A DNA stretch of 36,454 bases from Actinotignum schaalii_C (GCF_034119425.1 NZ_JAWUEL010000022.1:1-36454), one strand, 5' to 3'. Shown: positions 22,974 to 31,291, counted from the first letter of the stretch. The notes: generated from the sequence alone by a model not told the origin. Program-made: numbers and translations.

Positions 22974-24483
22974 ATGCGCATCCCCACAACAAGCGAGGAA
23001 ACGGGTCACCTTATTGAGGCTTTTCGTCAGCAAGGGCGCGATTCTCAGCACATCGAGGTAAAAGCGGCCGCCCACGGCTTGCCGAAAAGCATCGTGGAGA
23101 CTCTCGGCATTCAGCAACGGTTCGGGTGGCTTGATTGTTCTTGGACTCGATGAGGCCCGCGGTTTCACACCGGTTCCCAAGTTCCCGGCAGCGCGGATTT
23201 ACGATGCGCTTGCGGGGGTGTGCAGTGATAGCCTCACGCCTCCGGTCCGCGCGGATATCGCCATGGTTCCCTATGGAGACACCACTTACGGAGACACCAC
23301 GCTGGTCATGGCTGCGATCCCGCCGCTCCAGCCGCGCGATAAACCCTGCTATGTCACTGCCCGCAATGTCTACGGTGGTTCCTATATCCGCACCGGAGAT
23401 GGGGACCGCAAACTTTCCGCCTACGAAATTGATCGCCTCCTGGAAAACAAAACACAGCCGCATTGGGATACCGACCTGGTGGAAGAAGCCGGCCTCGATT
23501 CCCTAGACCCAGACCTCCTCCACGCGGTACTAGAACGCGAACGCCTCAACCACCCGCGCATTTTTGGGAAACTCCCGGATGAAACCGCGATGGAGCAGTT
23601 GCGCATTATCGGCACCGGCCCGGATGGGCAGCCCCACCCCACCCTGGCTGGCCTCCTCTGCTTAGGTACGTATCCCCAGGAATTCTTCCCCCGCCTCACG
23701 GTTACCTACGCGGTGTACCCGGGATCAACAAAAGCTTCTTCGCTTTCCGGGCAGCGGCATCTGGACTCGGGGACGCTGGCGGGTCCTATTCCCGCCCTGG
23801 TGGCCGACGGTGTCGGCGTCGTCGCAAAAAATATGCGGGTGGGTGGCGTGGTGCGCGGTGCTTTCCGGCATGACCTGGTGGATTATCCGCTCGTTGCGGT
23901 GCGCGAAGCGCTCACAAATGCGCTCATGCATCGCGATTATTCTCCGGTGGCGCGCGGCACCCAGGTGCAGTTGAACCTTTATGCGGATCGTTTGGAAGTG
24001 ATCAATCCGGGCGGGCTATTCGGCACAGTCACTATTGATTCCCTGGGCACAACCGGGCTGTCTTCCACGCGCAATCAATTCCTGGCGCGGCTGCTGGAAT
24101 CCACGCCTTTCGAGGAGGGCGGTTTTGTGGCGGAAAACCGGGGGAGTGGCTACCAGGAAATCATGACTCAGCTGGAGCGGGAAATGCTTCCTCCGGCGCT
24201 GCCCGTCGACCGGTTGGATAGTTTCAGCCTCACCTTCGAGCGCCGTCGCATGACCCCCGCGGAGCAGGGTGCCGCGGCGGGAACGTCCTCGCGTGAGCGC
24301 GTTCTTGAATATCTGCGCACCCACGCCAGTGCTACCAGCCGCGAACTCGCGGGAGCTGCCGGGATTAGCCTGGGCGGCACCCGGGCTGTGCTCAATACCT
24401 TGGTGACCGAGGGGCAGGTGCAGCGCACTGAGCCTAAGACAAGTCCGAAGCAGCGTTACCGCCTCGCTCAATCTGGCGCTTAG
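22974..24483 (+). pseudogene. AlbA/HATPase (COG2865-type) ATP-binding protein, frameshifted
   Basis: The reading from the ATG at 22974 gives an AlbA_2 (Schlafen-like) start, IEAFRQQGRDSQHIEVKAAA and GLPKSIVET, then leaves frame and stops. The frame that continues (bases 23104-24483) reads LSAFSNGSGGLIVLGLDEA and runs to the end. The join needs two more bases in the CTCTC at 23101-23105, so a 2-bp slippage is likely. The rest has an HATPase_c_4-like domain (ALTNALMHRDYSP, LYADRLEVINPGGLFG) and a C-terminal winged helix (TSRELAGAAGISLGGTRAVL). Intact length would be about 503 aa. Such proteins are usually annotated as ATP-dependent DNA-binding or transcriptional regulators. A sequencing error or phase variation is possible. 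The stop codon lies inside the second 113-bp repeat. Confidence 0.8.
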
Positions 24484-24588
24484 GTGCACTCGCGGCTCGG
24501 CGTGCGGGAACACTACTCAACACTCATCCCAACACTCAACTCAACACTCACATACATGAGTGTTGAGTTGAGTGTTAAGTTGAGAGCT
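24476..24588. repeat. 113-bp direct repeat, downstream copy
   Basis: Perfect copy of 22847-22959. It starts inside the last codons of the AlbA/HATPase gene and carries the same four 12-mer sites and 20-bp hairpin. No AlbA-type gene follows it; the rhomboid gene does. Confidence 0.97.
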
Positions 24589-24594
24589 TGCGGG

Positions 24595-24644
24595 CTATAC
24601 CCGGTTCCGCATCTATCCGGTATCGCACCTATCCGGTACCGTCC
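24595..24644. repeat. Degenerate 16-bp tandem repeat before rhomboid
   Basis: CTATCCGGTATCGCAC (24613-24628) and CTATCCGGTACCGTCC (24629-24644) are adjacent 16-bp units. A weaker first unit, CTATACCCGGTTCCGCAT, starts at 24595. Confidence 0.6.
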
Positions 24645-24722
24645 ACTCGGTCACACCCCCGCGCCGTCCGGTACGCTTGATTCAGAGTTGTCGAGCGGGA
24701 TGACCGCGCAGAGAGGCCGAAA

Positions 24723-25391
24723 GTGCACAACGTTCCCAAGAAGCGCCGTCTTCAGATCCGCAAACCCATCCCCTATGTCACCATCACGCTGATCGTGGTG
24801 AATGTGGCTCTATTGCTGGCCCAATGGCTCGACGCGCGCGTGGGGCAGGTCCTCATTTTCTCCCCCGGCATCGCCCACGAGGAGCCCTACCGCTTCATCT
24901 CCTCCACGTTCATGCACGCCGGCTTCACGCATCTACTGTTCAATATGTATGCACTGTGGCTGATCGGTTCGGTGCTGGAGCGAATGATTGGCTGGTGGCG
25001 GTTCTTGGGGTTATACCTGCTCAGCGCGGTGGCCGGGAACGTCATGGTCCTCTACACGGTCTCCACCGACATCGACTACTACACCGGCACCGTCGGCGCA
25101 TCCGGCGCAGTTTTCGGAATTTTCGCGGCGATGTTCGTGGTGCTGCGGCGTTTCGGCGGCAGCTTCACCCAAATGGCGGTGGTCATTGCCATTAACCTCG
25201 CAATCAGTTTCCTGCCCGGCACCAATATTTCCTGGCAGTCCCACGTGGGCGGGCTCCTCATGGGCGCGCTGCTCATGGCTATTATTTCCCGCCGGCGGCA
25301 CGTCTCCCGCGCGCTCACCGCCCGCGATATTGCAGTGTTGCTGCTCGGCGCGGCATTCCTGGTGGCCGCGATTTTCTTCGGGTACCGGTAG
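24723..25391 (+). CDS. Rhomboid-family intramembrane serine protease
   Basis: A 222-residue protein with six or seven membrane helices that cleaves membrane proteins within the bilayer. The catalytic Ser is S127 in GASGAVFG and the catalytic His is H174 in SHVGG. The helix 2 motif FMHAGFTHLLFNMYALW supplies the oxyanion/structural H65, H70 and N74. It starts with GTG after GAGAGG. Its position between ppiA and crgA is standard for Actinobacteria. Natural substrates are unknown. The promoter region has been rebuilt by the neighbouring repeat insertion; a TACGCT -10-like word lies about 50 bp upstream. Confidence 0.93.
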   Translation: MHNVPKKRRLQIRKPIPYVTITLIVVNVALLLAQWLDARVGQVLIFSPGIAHEEPYRFISSTFMHAGFTHLLFNMYALWLIGSVLERMIGWWRFLGLYLLSAVAGNVMVLYTVSTDIDYYTGTVGASGAVFGIFAAMFVVLRRFGGSFTQMAVVIAINLAISFLPGTNISWQSHVGGLLMGALLMAIISRRRHVSRALTARDIAVLLLGAAFLVAAIFFGYR

Positions 25392-25475
25392 GGGAGCGTC
25401 AAGCTGCGCCGCCGTTCTTTCTTGGTACGACGACGCCATCACCTCGCAATCCGCACCCAAATAACATCGATGTAA

Positions 25476-25508
25476 TTATCCACAGGGTTATCCCCGGCTG
25501 GGGATAAC
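25476..25508. promoter_or_regulatory. DnaA box plus TTATCCCC palindrome
   Basis: TTATCCACA (25476-25484) is a perfect DnaA box. Three bases on, GTTATCCCC-GGCT-GGGGATAAC (25487-25508) is a perfect 9-bp-arm palindrome whose halves are DnaA-box-like (TTATCCCC). It lies in the 263-bp gap between rhomboid and the CAP protein, in the replication-origin neighbourhood. It may bind DnaA, or simply act as a hairpin terminator for rhomboid. Confidence 0.6.
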
Positions 25509-25654
25509 AGGGCCCTGAGCTGGGTGTGTATTCCGGGTTGCACCGGCTGTCCCCGGCGACTTCGCGACAGTGCGCATGGTCACTTATTTTTCAACGTGCA
25601 TGCCTATATTCTGAAAATTGCCTGGGAGCGTAGCGCTGATCGAAGGAGACATAT

Positions 25655-27814
25655 ATGCGCACAACAGCACTCATTCTGGCGGGAACACTTCTCGCCCCGC
25701 TGGCAGTCCACGTCCTGCCGGCCACCACCCCGAACGAGCCAGCCCGGCTGGTGTGCGGCGCGGGAAAAATGTCCCCGGACCAGCTGCGCGCTTGCCTGGC
25801 GAAAGCCATTAAAGAACGCGATGCGATCGTCGCCGAACTGGAAGCCAAGGGAATTGACGTGGCCGAAGCGCGCGAGCTCGCGCAGGAATGGGCCAAGGCT
25901 GATATGGAGCGTAGTACCTGGGAAGCGCGCTATGTCCCAGAAAAGCTTGCGGTCGAAAACTTTGATGAGATCAAGAAGAAATACGATGATGCCGTTGCCA
26001 AACTGGCGGCAGCGCAGCGTGCATTTGATCAGGCCCAGGCGGAATACGATGCAGCCACCCAGCCCGATCCGGCGGCCGTGGCCGCAGCGCAACGCCAGAT
26101 GGATAGCGCGAATGCTGCGCTCGAAGCCTCCAAGCGGGAAGCTCAGGCCCGTTGGAATCGCGGCTCGCTCGGATTCTTCGAGGCCATGGGGGATACTGCC
26201 GCGGTCGAAGTTTTTTCTGAGACGGGTACCGTGAACGACGTTCCGATTCCGCAATATACCCGGTTTGGACAGCCCGGGGATGCCACGAATCTTGATCTTA
26301 TGCGCGACTCGATTCAACGCGTGAATAAGCTCAATGAACTGCGGGCACGCCACGGGCTCGCCCCGCTCAAAATATCCTCCGCTCTTATGGCTCGCGCCCA
26401 GATCAACGCCAATGTGAATGTGCACGGCGGCTTCTTCGATCACGTGGGGGGCTTCAATTACGGCGAGAATATCGCTGCCATGCCCAGCCGCAATGGGGAT
26501 CCCTTCACCCTGTGGTACGACCAAGAGAAAGCGGATTACGACCGGGGCGTACGCGACTATCCAAAAATTGGGCACTACCTCAATATTATTAAGCCGGAAT
26601 ATGTGGTGACCGGCTTCGCCATCGCGGATTATGACGCGCATCCCACGTACTTCTTTGGCAATACTTTCGGGCGTGGGGACAAGTTCAGCCAGAGCTACCT
26701 TCCTGGATACACCACCGTGGAGTACCTGGCTCGCCTGGACGGATACATCGGTAGCGCTCGCGAAAATATGACCCACGGGACCCCTGAAGCCCGCCGCGCG
26801 GTGGTGGATGCACAGGATGCTTTCCAGCGCGCGAACGCCGGCAAGGAAGATACGGCCGCGCGCGAAAAGCTCGACAAGGCCCGGGAAGCTCTGAATAGTG
26901 CTCGGAGCGTTCACTTCGTTGCCAAGCACTCCTACGATGAAGCACTCAAGGCGCAGAAGACCTTCCCGGAAACCAAGAAGGCATGGGAAAAGGCCGTGGC
27001 GCGTTTCCAAGAGATTGATGCCAAGATGGCCGAAGCCGGCGATCTCATCGCTAAGCTCGCCAAGGCCGAAGCTGAGGTGCTGCGCGCCCAAGAGCTGGTG
27101 AACCAGATCGATACCCCGGTGCGCCCGGCCGATACCGGCAACGTCTTCTACGTATCGAATGACTGGACGTCCACCCAGGCCTCCTCGGTGTTCTCCTACG
27201 GCCGGGCGCGCGATGAGGTGCTCGTCGGGGATTGGAACGGTGATGGCACGGATACTTTCGCGGTGCGCCGCGGGAACATGATCTACGTGAAGAACTCCGT
27301 GGACGGCGGTGCCGCTGATATTGCCTTCAGCTACGGGCGCGTGGGCGATGAGATCCTCGTGGGTGATTTTGATGGCGATGGCCGCGATACCTTCGCGGTG
27401 CGGCGGGGTAATACCTTCTACGTCCTCAATTCCCTCCACAGCGGGAACGCGGACCAGGTCATTAACTACGGCCGTTACGGGGACACCGTGTACGCCGGTG
27501 ACTTCGATGGTGACGGCATTGACACCTTCGCGGTGCGCCGCGGGAGCACCTACTTCGTGAAGAACCACATTTCCTCGGGAATCGCGGATCATGTATTCGC
27601 CTACGGGCGCGCCGGTGATGCCACCATCCTGGGTGATTTCGACGGTGACGGCCGCGATACCTTCGCGGTGCGCCGCGGTAACACCATCTACGTCAAGAAC
27701 TCGCTGGGTGCCGGAAACGCTGATTCCGTTCTCAGCTACGGGCGCGTGAGCGACGAACTGTACGTGGGTGATTGGGACGGTAACGGAACCGATACCCCGG
27801 CGGTGCGGCGCTAA
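25655..27814 (+). CDS. Secreted CAP/SCP-domain protein with FG-GAP-like repeats
   Basis: A 719-residue exported protein. It has a signal peptide (1-22, MRTTALILAGTLLAPLAVHV), then a coiled coil rich in Ala, Glu and Lys (about 40-170). A CAP/SCP domain follows (about 213-345) with H257, YGEN (E271) and GHYLNII (H307), then a second coiled coil (about 375-485). The C-terminus has five tandem repeats of exactly 45 residues, each with a D-x-D/N-G-D/N-G-x-D-T-x-AVRR calcium-loop motif starting at D526, D571, D616, D661 and D706. Such repeats resemble FG-GAP/beta-propeller modules on actinobacterial surface and wall-lytic proteins. GAAGGAG precedes the ATG, and a TATATT -10 lies at 25605. It has no sortase signal, so attachment would be through the repeats or coils. 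Confidence 0.85.
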   Translation: MRTTALILAGTLLAPLAVHVLPATTPNEPARLVCGAGKMSPDQLRACLAKAIKERDAIVAELEAKGIDVAEARELAQEWAKADMERSTWEARYVPEKLAVENFDEIKKKYDDAVAKLAAAQRAFDQAQAEYDAATQPDPAAVAAAQRQMDSANAALEASKREAQARWNRGSLGFFEAMGDTAAVEVFSETGTVNDVPIPQYTRFGQPGDATNLDLMRDSIQRVNKLNELRARHGLAPLKISSALMARAQINANVNVHGGFFDHVGGFNYGENIAAMPSRNGDPFTLWYDQEKADYDRGVRDYPKIGHYLNIIKPEYVVTGFAIADYDAHPTYFFGNTFGRGDKFSQSYLPGYTTVEYLARLDGYIGSARENMTHGTPEARRAVVDAQDAFQRANAGKEDTAAREKLDKAREALNSARSVHFVAKHSYDEALKAQKTFPETKKAWEKAVARFQEIDAKMAEAGDLIAKLAKAEAEVLRAQELVNQIDTPVRPADTGNVFYVSNDWTSTQASSVFSYGRARDEVLVGDWNGDGTDTFAVRRGNMIYVKNSVDGGAADIAFSYGRVGDEILVGDFDGDGRDTFAVRRGNTFYVLNSLHSGNADQVINYGRYGDTVYAGDFDGDGIDTFAVRRGSTYFVKNHISSGIADHVFAYGRAGDATILGDFDGDGRDTFAVRRGNTIYVKNSLGAGNADSVLSYGRVSDELYVGDWDGNGTDTPAVRR

Positions 27815-27887
27815 GCACGAACGTGTGGCGCTAAGTTCGCCCGCTAACCAGGCGTAATGCGCCAACTCACGCGAACACAAACAATAA

Positions 27888-27920
27888 GGGGGCGGCCCGC
27901 CACATGGCGCGGCCGCCCCC
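27888..27920. terminator. Bidirectional terminator between convergent genes
   Basis: GGGGGCGGCC (27888-27897) pairs with GGCCGCCCCC (27911-27920), flanked by AT-rich ACAAACAATA and ATATTTGT. It lies between the ends of the CAP gene and pfkA. Confidence 0.75.
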
Positions 27921-27948
27921 ATATTTGTCAGCAGTACTAGCGGTACTC

Positions 27949-29088
27949 CTAGATCGCCTCACCCAGGCTAGTACCGACGGCGCGTGCCGCGGCCACCCAG
28001 GGATGATCCACCGGGACCAGCTTGTCCTTCCCGGCCACATCCTCGAGCGGCACCGGCACGGCCTGCCCGTTCTGGGAGGCAATCATCACGCCGGATTTCC
28101 CGTGCGCCACCACATCGGCAGCCGCGCTCCCGAGCACGGTTCCCAACAGCCGATCCGCGGCGTCGGGAATTCCTCCACGCTGCACGTAGCCGAGGATGGT
28201 CACGCGTGCTTCCAGGCCGGTGGCCTCCTCCAGCTGCTGCGCCACCAGGAAAGTAGATTCCCGCTCGTTTTCCTCGATGGAACGCCGGTGGCTCTTCGCC
28301 GCCTCCTTCGCCTCCGGGGTCGGGGCGTGGCGCACCAGATCATTAGCGGCGGCCAGTTGGGCTGCCACCGGAATGGAATGTGCGCCTTCGGCCACGGCGA
28401 CCACGGAGAAAGGCCGCCCGTTTTCCGCCCGCCGCCGGATCGACGCCGCACACGACTCAATCGAATACGGAATCTCCGGGATAAGAATAATATCGGCACC
28501 CCCGGCAATACCGGCGCCCAGCGTCAGCCACCCGGCACGATGCCCCATGAGCTCCACCACGATAATACGGTGATGCGAATGGGCGGTGGAATGAAGCCGG
28601 TCGATAGCATCGGTGGCGATAGACAGCGCCGTCGAAAAACCGAAGCTGGTGTCCGTGTGCATGATGTCGTTATCGATGGTCTTCGGCAGGTGGATGACGG
28701 GCAGCCCCGCCTGCGCCAACCGGTTCGCGTTCTTCGCGGTTCCGCCTCCGCCGATGCACACCAACGCATCGATGTGCTCATCTTCAAGATTCTGGGCGAT
28801 CTGCGGGATCATATCCACGTACCCGCCGTTACCGTCCGGGAACTTATGGACCTTATCGCGCGAAGTCCCAAGCATGGTGCCGCCCTGCGTCAAAATCCCG
28901 GCCAGGGAATCCGAATCCAGCGGCATATAGCGGTTATTGACGAGCCCGGTAATACCGTTGCGGTACCCCACCAGCTCCATGCCGTATTTGCCCATCGCGG
29001 CTTTTCCGAAACCGCGGATGGCGGCATTGAGCCCGGGGGCATCCCCGCCGGCAGTGAGGATACCGACCCGCTTCACTGCTTTCCCCAT
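27949..29088 (-). CDS. pfkA: 6-phosphofructokinase (donor uncertain)
   Basis: A 379-residue PfkA-family enzyme that phosphorylates fructose 6-phosphate in glycolysis. N-terminal GILTAGGDAPGLN, catalytic PKTIDND (135-141), MGHRAGWLTL and the substrate-binding PEIPYSIE are conserved. At the donor site GGGGT (113-117) replaces the GGDGS of ATP enzymes or GGDD of pyrophosphate enzymes. PKTIDND carries the Lys usually seen in pyrophosphate-dependent forms, so the phosphoryl donor cannot be read directly. It starts 3 bp after the crgA stop and uses a ribosome binding site inside the end of crgA, so the two are co-translated. Confidence 0.9.
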   Translation of the reverse strand: MGKAVKRVGILTAGGDAPGLNAAIRGFGKAAMGKYGMELVGYRNGITGLVNNRYMPLDSDSLAGILTQGGTMLGTSRDKVHKFPDGNGGYVDMIPQIAQNLEDEHIDALVCIGGGGTAKNANRLAQAGLPVIHLPKTIDNDIMHTDTSFGFSTALSIATDAIDRLHSTAHSHHRIIVVELMGHRAGWLTLGAGIAGGADIILIPEIPYSIESCAASIRRRAENGRPFSVVAVAEGAHSIPVAAQLAAANDLVRHAPTPEAKEAAKSHRRSIEENERESTFLVAQQLEEATGLEARVTILGYVQRGGIPDAADRLLGTVLGSAAADVVAHGKSGVMIASQNGQAVPVPLEDVAGKDKLVPVDHPWVAAARAVGTSLGEAI

Positions 29089-29091
29089 CGG

Positions 29092-29469
29092 CTACTTCCA
29101 CCCCATTGTCATGAGGAATCCGACGATCATAAAGCCGAATCCGAGGAACAGATTGCCGTTATTCCACCCCGGAATGGGGAAGCGGCCACCCGTCACGTAA
29201 GCGAGTACCACCACGATAAGCCCGATAATCATGAGCGTACACATCACCGGCGCCCACCAGCTCGGCGAGCGACGATCCTTCTGCGCGACCTTACGGGAAC
29301 GCTTGGCTGCGTCCTTTTCCCGGGTGGCCTGCGCTTCAATATCGCGTTTGGTGCCGGGGCGGCGCACGTCCTTCGCCGAGGGAGCAGCGCTTTTGCGCGA
29401 CTTCCGAGCCGGGGCAGCGTTGCCGGCGGCTTCCGAAAGTTCGGGTTCGTCGTACTGTTGATCTGTCAT
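29092..29469 (-). CDS. crgA: Cell division protein CrgA
   Basis: A 125-residue member of the CrgA family (UPF0233), a small membrane protein that recruits or checks the septal machinery in Actinobacteria. The N-terminal 65 residues are charged and variable. The conserved part begins SPSWWAPVMCTLMIIGL, followed by YVTGGRFPIPGWNNGNLFLG and the second helix ending MTMGWK. Two membrane helices in all. GGAAGG lies upstream of the ATG. crgA stands alone in most relatives; here pfkA follows directly. Confidence 0.93.
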   Translation of the reverse strand: MTDQQYDEPELSEAAGNAAPARKSRKSAAPSAKDVRRPGTKRDIEAQATREKDAAKRSRKVAQKDRRSPSWWAPVMCTLMIIGLIVVVLAYVTGGRFPIPGWNNGNLFLGFGFMIVGFLMTMGWK

Positions 29470-29726
29470 GTTCTACCTTCCGCGGTTCCTTCCGCCCCTA
29501 AGCCTAACGAAGTAACGCGCCCGGTGGCGCGCTGCATCGCCCGATTCCTCTGGTATTTTTTCACAAAAGCCGGCGCGGGGCCATGTGCACGGCCGCTGGC
29601 GGGTAGCGCGCGGGCGCAGTGGCGGCGTCGTCGTAAAAAATGAGGGGAGTTATCTCACCGCATTTTTCGAGCCGGAACCACTATTCTGTTTCTAGTACGA
29701 ATCCGGTGGCAGTGGAAGGTGAGACT

Positions 29727-30629
29727 ATGCGCGAACAGCAGCCCGAACGGGGGCGCCGTGCGGGAAAGCGTGCGGCGGAAGGGAACGCCACTCGCGCTCC
29801 GCGGCACGAAGCTGTGGGGCGGTACCGCCCTGCTACCGCCGGTGCAGGTACGACGGCGCAGCTTCCCGCTCAGGCCGCCACCGCCACCGTCACCGCAACT
29901 CGACCGGCCGCACCCGCGCGGCGCCGCGGCGGCATCCTCAACGCCATTATTGGCGTGATCGGAGAGCTGCTCATTACCGCAGGTATTGTGGTGGGCCTCT
30001 TCATCGTGTGGCAGGTGTACTGGACTGACCTGGGCGCGAACCGCGATCAGGCCCAGCAGATCGAGAACGTCAATAAGCAATGGGGTGATCCGCGGGGGGC
30101 CACTAAGGTAGGGACCCCGCGCACGGATGCCCCGCCGGCCGCGGATCACGTGAATCGTACGGGTGACCTGGAAGGCATTATTTACATCCCGCGCTTCGGT
30201 GCCGACTGGCGCTACACCGTCAAATACGGCGTGGACTTGGAAGCCGTGGTGGATACCGGGAGCTTCGGGCATTACCCGGATACCCAGTACGTGGGCGAGG
30301 TCGGCAATTACGCGATCACCGCGCACCGCCAAACCTACGGCGCGGCCATGCGCGATGTGCCCGAGCTTCAGCCCGGCGACCCCATCATCGTACAAACGAA
30401 GAACGCCTACTACGTTTACAAAGTGAGTGAGCACGAGGTTGTACCGCCCACCCAGGTGGGCGTACTGGCCCCGGTGCCGAATAAGCCGGAGGAGGCACCC
30501 ACCCAGCGCATCCTCACCATCACCACCTGCCATCCGCCCTTTGTGTCCAGCGATCGCTGGATCACCTACGCCACCCTCGATCATTGGGTCGACGCCGCCG
30601 AGGGCGCCCCGGCAGAGCTGGCGAAGTAG
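29727..30629 (+). CDS. Class E sortase
   Basis: A 300-residue transpeptidase that joins surface proteins to the cell wall or pilin subunits. A basic, Ala/Pro-rich cytoplasmic tail (1-70) precedes one membrane helix (about 76-98). The sortase domain contains H200 in AITAHRQTYG, the nucleophile C268 in ILTITTCHPP and R277 in SSDRW, the catalytic triad. The TTCHP context and the chromosomal position beside crgA and pknB are those of class E sortases. The start at 29727 has GGAAGGTGAG upstream; an ATG at 29640 is possible. No LPXTG- or LAXTG-type substrate gene is seen in the window. Confidence 0.9.
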   Translation: MREQQPERGRRAGKRAAEGNATRAPRHEAVGRYRPATAGAGTTAQLPAQAATATVTATRPAAPARRRGGILNAIIGVIGELLITAGIVVGLFIVWQVYWTDLGANRDQAQQIENVNKQWGDPRGATKVGTPRTDAPPAADHVNRTGDLEGIIYIPRFGADWRYTVKYGVDLEAVVDTGSFGHYPDTQYVGEVGNYAITAHRQTYGAAMRDVPELQPGDPIIVQTKNAYYVYKVSEHEVVPPTQVGVLAPVPNKPEEAPTQRILTITTCHPPFVSSDRWITYATLDHWVDAAEGAPAELAK

Positions 30630-30685
30630 GCGGCCGGTTGGCCGCGAGGCTAGTAGACATACATGAAGAAGAAACGGAGCACACA

Positions 30686-30844
30686 ATGTACGGATTTATT
30701 TGGCGGCACCTGCCCGGCCCGACGTGGCTGAAGGTCATCGAGGCCCTCATCATCATCGCCGCGATTGTTTTCGCGCTCTTTGAGTGGGTTTTCCCCTGGG
30801 TGAATACCGTGTTCCGCCCGCAGGACACCACCATCAGCCAGTAG
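30686..30844 (+). CDS. Small conserved membrane protein (52 aa)
   Basis: A 52-residue protein with a short N-terminus MYGFIWRHLPGPTWLK, one membrane helix (about 17-38) and a short tail. CGGAG precedes the ATG. Small proteins of this pattern accompany the sortase/pknB region in Actinobacteria. It lies 56 bp downstream of the sortase gene on the same strand and is probably co-transcribed. Function unknown. Confidence 0.75.
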   Translation: MYGFIWRHLPGPTWLKVIEALIIIAAIVFALFEWVFPWVNTVFRPQDTTISQ

Positions 30845-30856
30845 CCCGCCCCTGGA

Positions 30857-30918
30857 AACAAAGTGGTACTGGAGCTACAGCCAACGGCCGATTTTCTGTT
30901 CTGGAGTACCACTTTGTT
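30857..30918. repeat. 62-bp inverted repeat with 14-bp perfect arms
   Basis: AACAAAGTGGTACT (30857-30870) and AGTACCACTTTGTT (30905-30918) are perfect complements around a 34-bp centre. It starts 13 bp after the small membrane protein gene. With no T-run, and with terminal repeats, it could be a terminator-like hairpin, an operator pair or a tiny mobile element. Confidence 0.8.
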
Positions 30919-30987
30919 CGGCAATAGTTTTACATCTACCTCGGGCGCCTCACCAGCACCTGGGGAGGGGCCATGTGTTTTCCTGGG

Positions 30988-31018
30988 TGTACTTCGCATG
31001 TACGACATCCGCAGTACA
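30988..31018. repeat. 31-bp palindromic element, copy 2
   Basis: Arms TGTACTTCG and CCGCAGTACA flank a 12-bp centre. The reverse complement matches the element at 3527-3557 in 25 of 31 positions, including the nine bases TGTACTGCG and the six bases GTACAT. Confidence 0.6.
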
Positions 31019-31232
31019 TCCCGGAAAAAACACCCCGCCGCGCCGGCTTGCGCACTCACGCCCCGCCGGCCGCGGGGCAGCGATGCTCCAGCGGGCAAAC
31101 ATAGTGCAAATTCCGGACGGTCGGGGGCGCGTAGCGCAAACTCAGAGCAGAAATCGGGCCAAAATGGTGCGTAGATTTGCACCCTGGTGTGGGCCCTCTA
31201 CTGAAATCTTAAGTAAATGGATAGAACGCGAA

Positions 31233-31266
31233 AGCCCGCATCACAGAAAAACATGCGATGCGGGCT
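31233..31266 (-). terminator. Terminator of the rodA-pbpA-pknB operon
   Basis: AGCCCGCATC (31233-31242) and GATGCGGGCT (31257-31266) form a perfect 10-bp stem with a 14-nt loop, 26 bp after the pknB stop. On the minus strand it is followed by TTTCGCG, a short T-run. Confidence 0.75.
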
Positions 31267-31291
31267 AAGTTCGCGGAACTTGGCTAGCTAC

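Larger units (their letters stand above)
30845..31291. other. Gene-free gap holding two inverted-repeat elements
   Basis: 447 bp between convergent genes. It contains a long stem-loop (30857-30918), the second copy of the 31-bp palindrome (30988-31018) and the pknB terminator (31233-31266). The frames crossing it have no ribosome binding sites and no recognisable products. Confidence 0.7.

Noticed and set aside
22855..23061. Short plus-strand protein beginning in the 113-bp repeat
   Set aside because: It reads through the operator array and in the wrong frame of the AlbA gene; the same start occurs in the other repeat copy, so it is a repeat artefact.
22847..24588. Insertion sequence or integrase-driven att sites
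   Set aside because: No transposase or integrase lies between the repeats, and the repeats contain the gene's own 3' end, which fits duplication better than site-specific integration.
25604..27922. Long minus-strand frame (772 codons) opposite the CAP protein gene
   Set aside because: Exact antisense of a gene with signal peptide, CAP motifs and ribosome binding site; the frame is open only because of codon bias and repeats.
27904..29643. 579-codon plus-strand frame
   Set aside because: Antisense to pfkA and crgA, both recognised.
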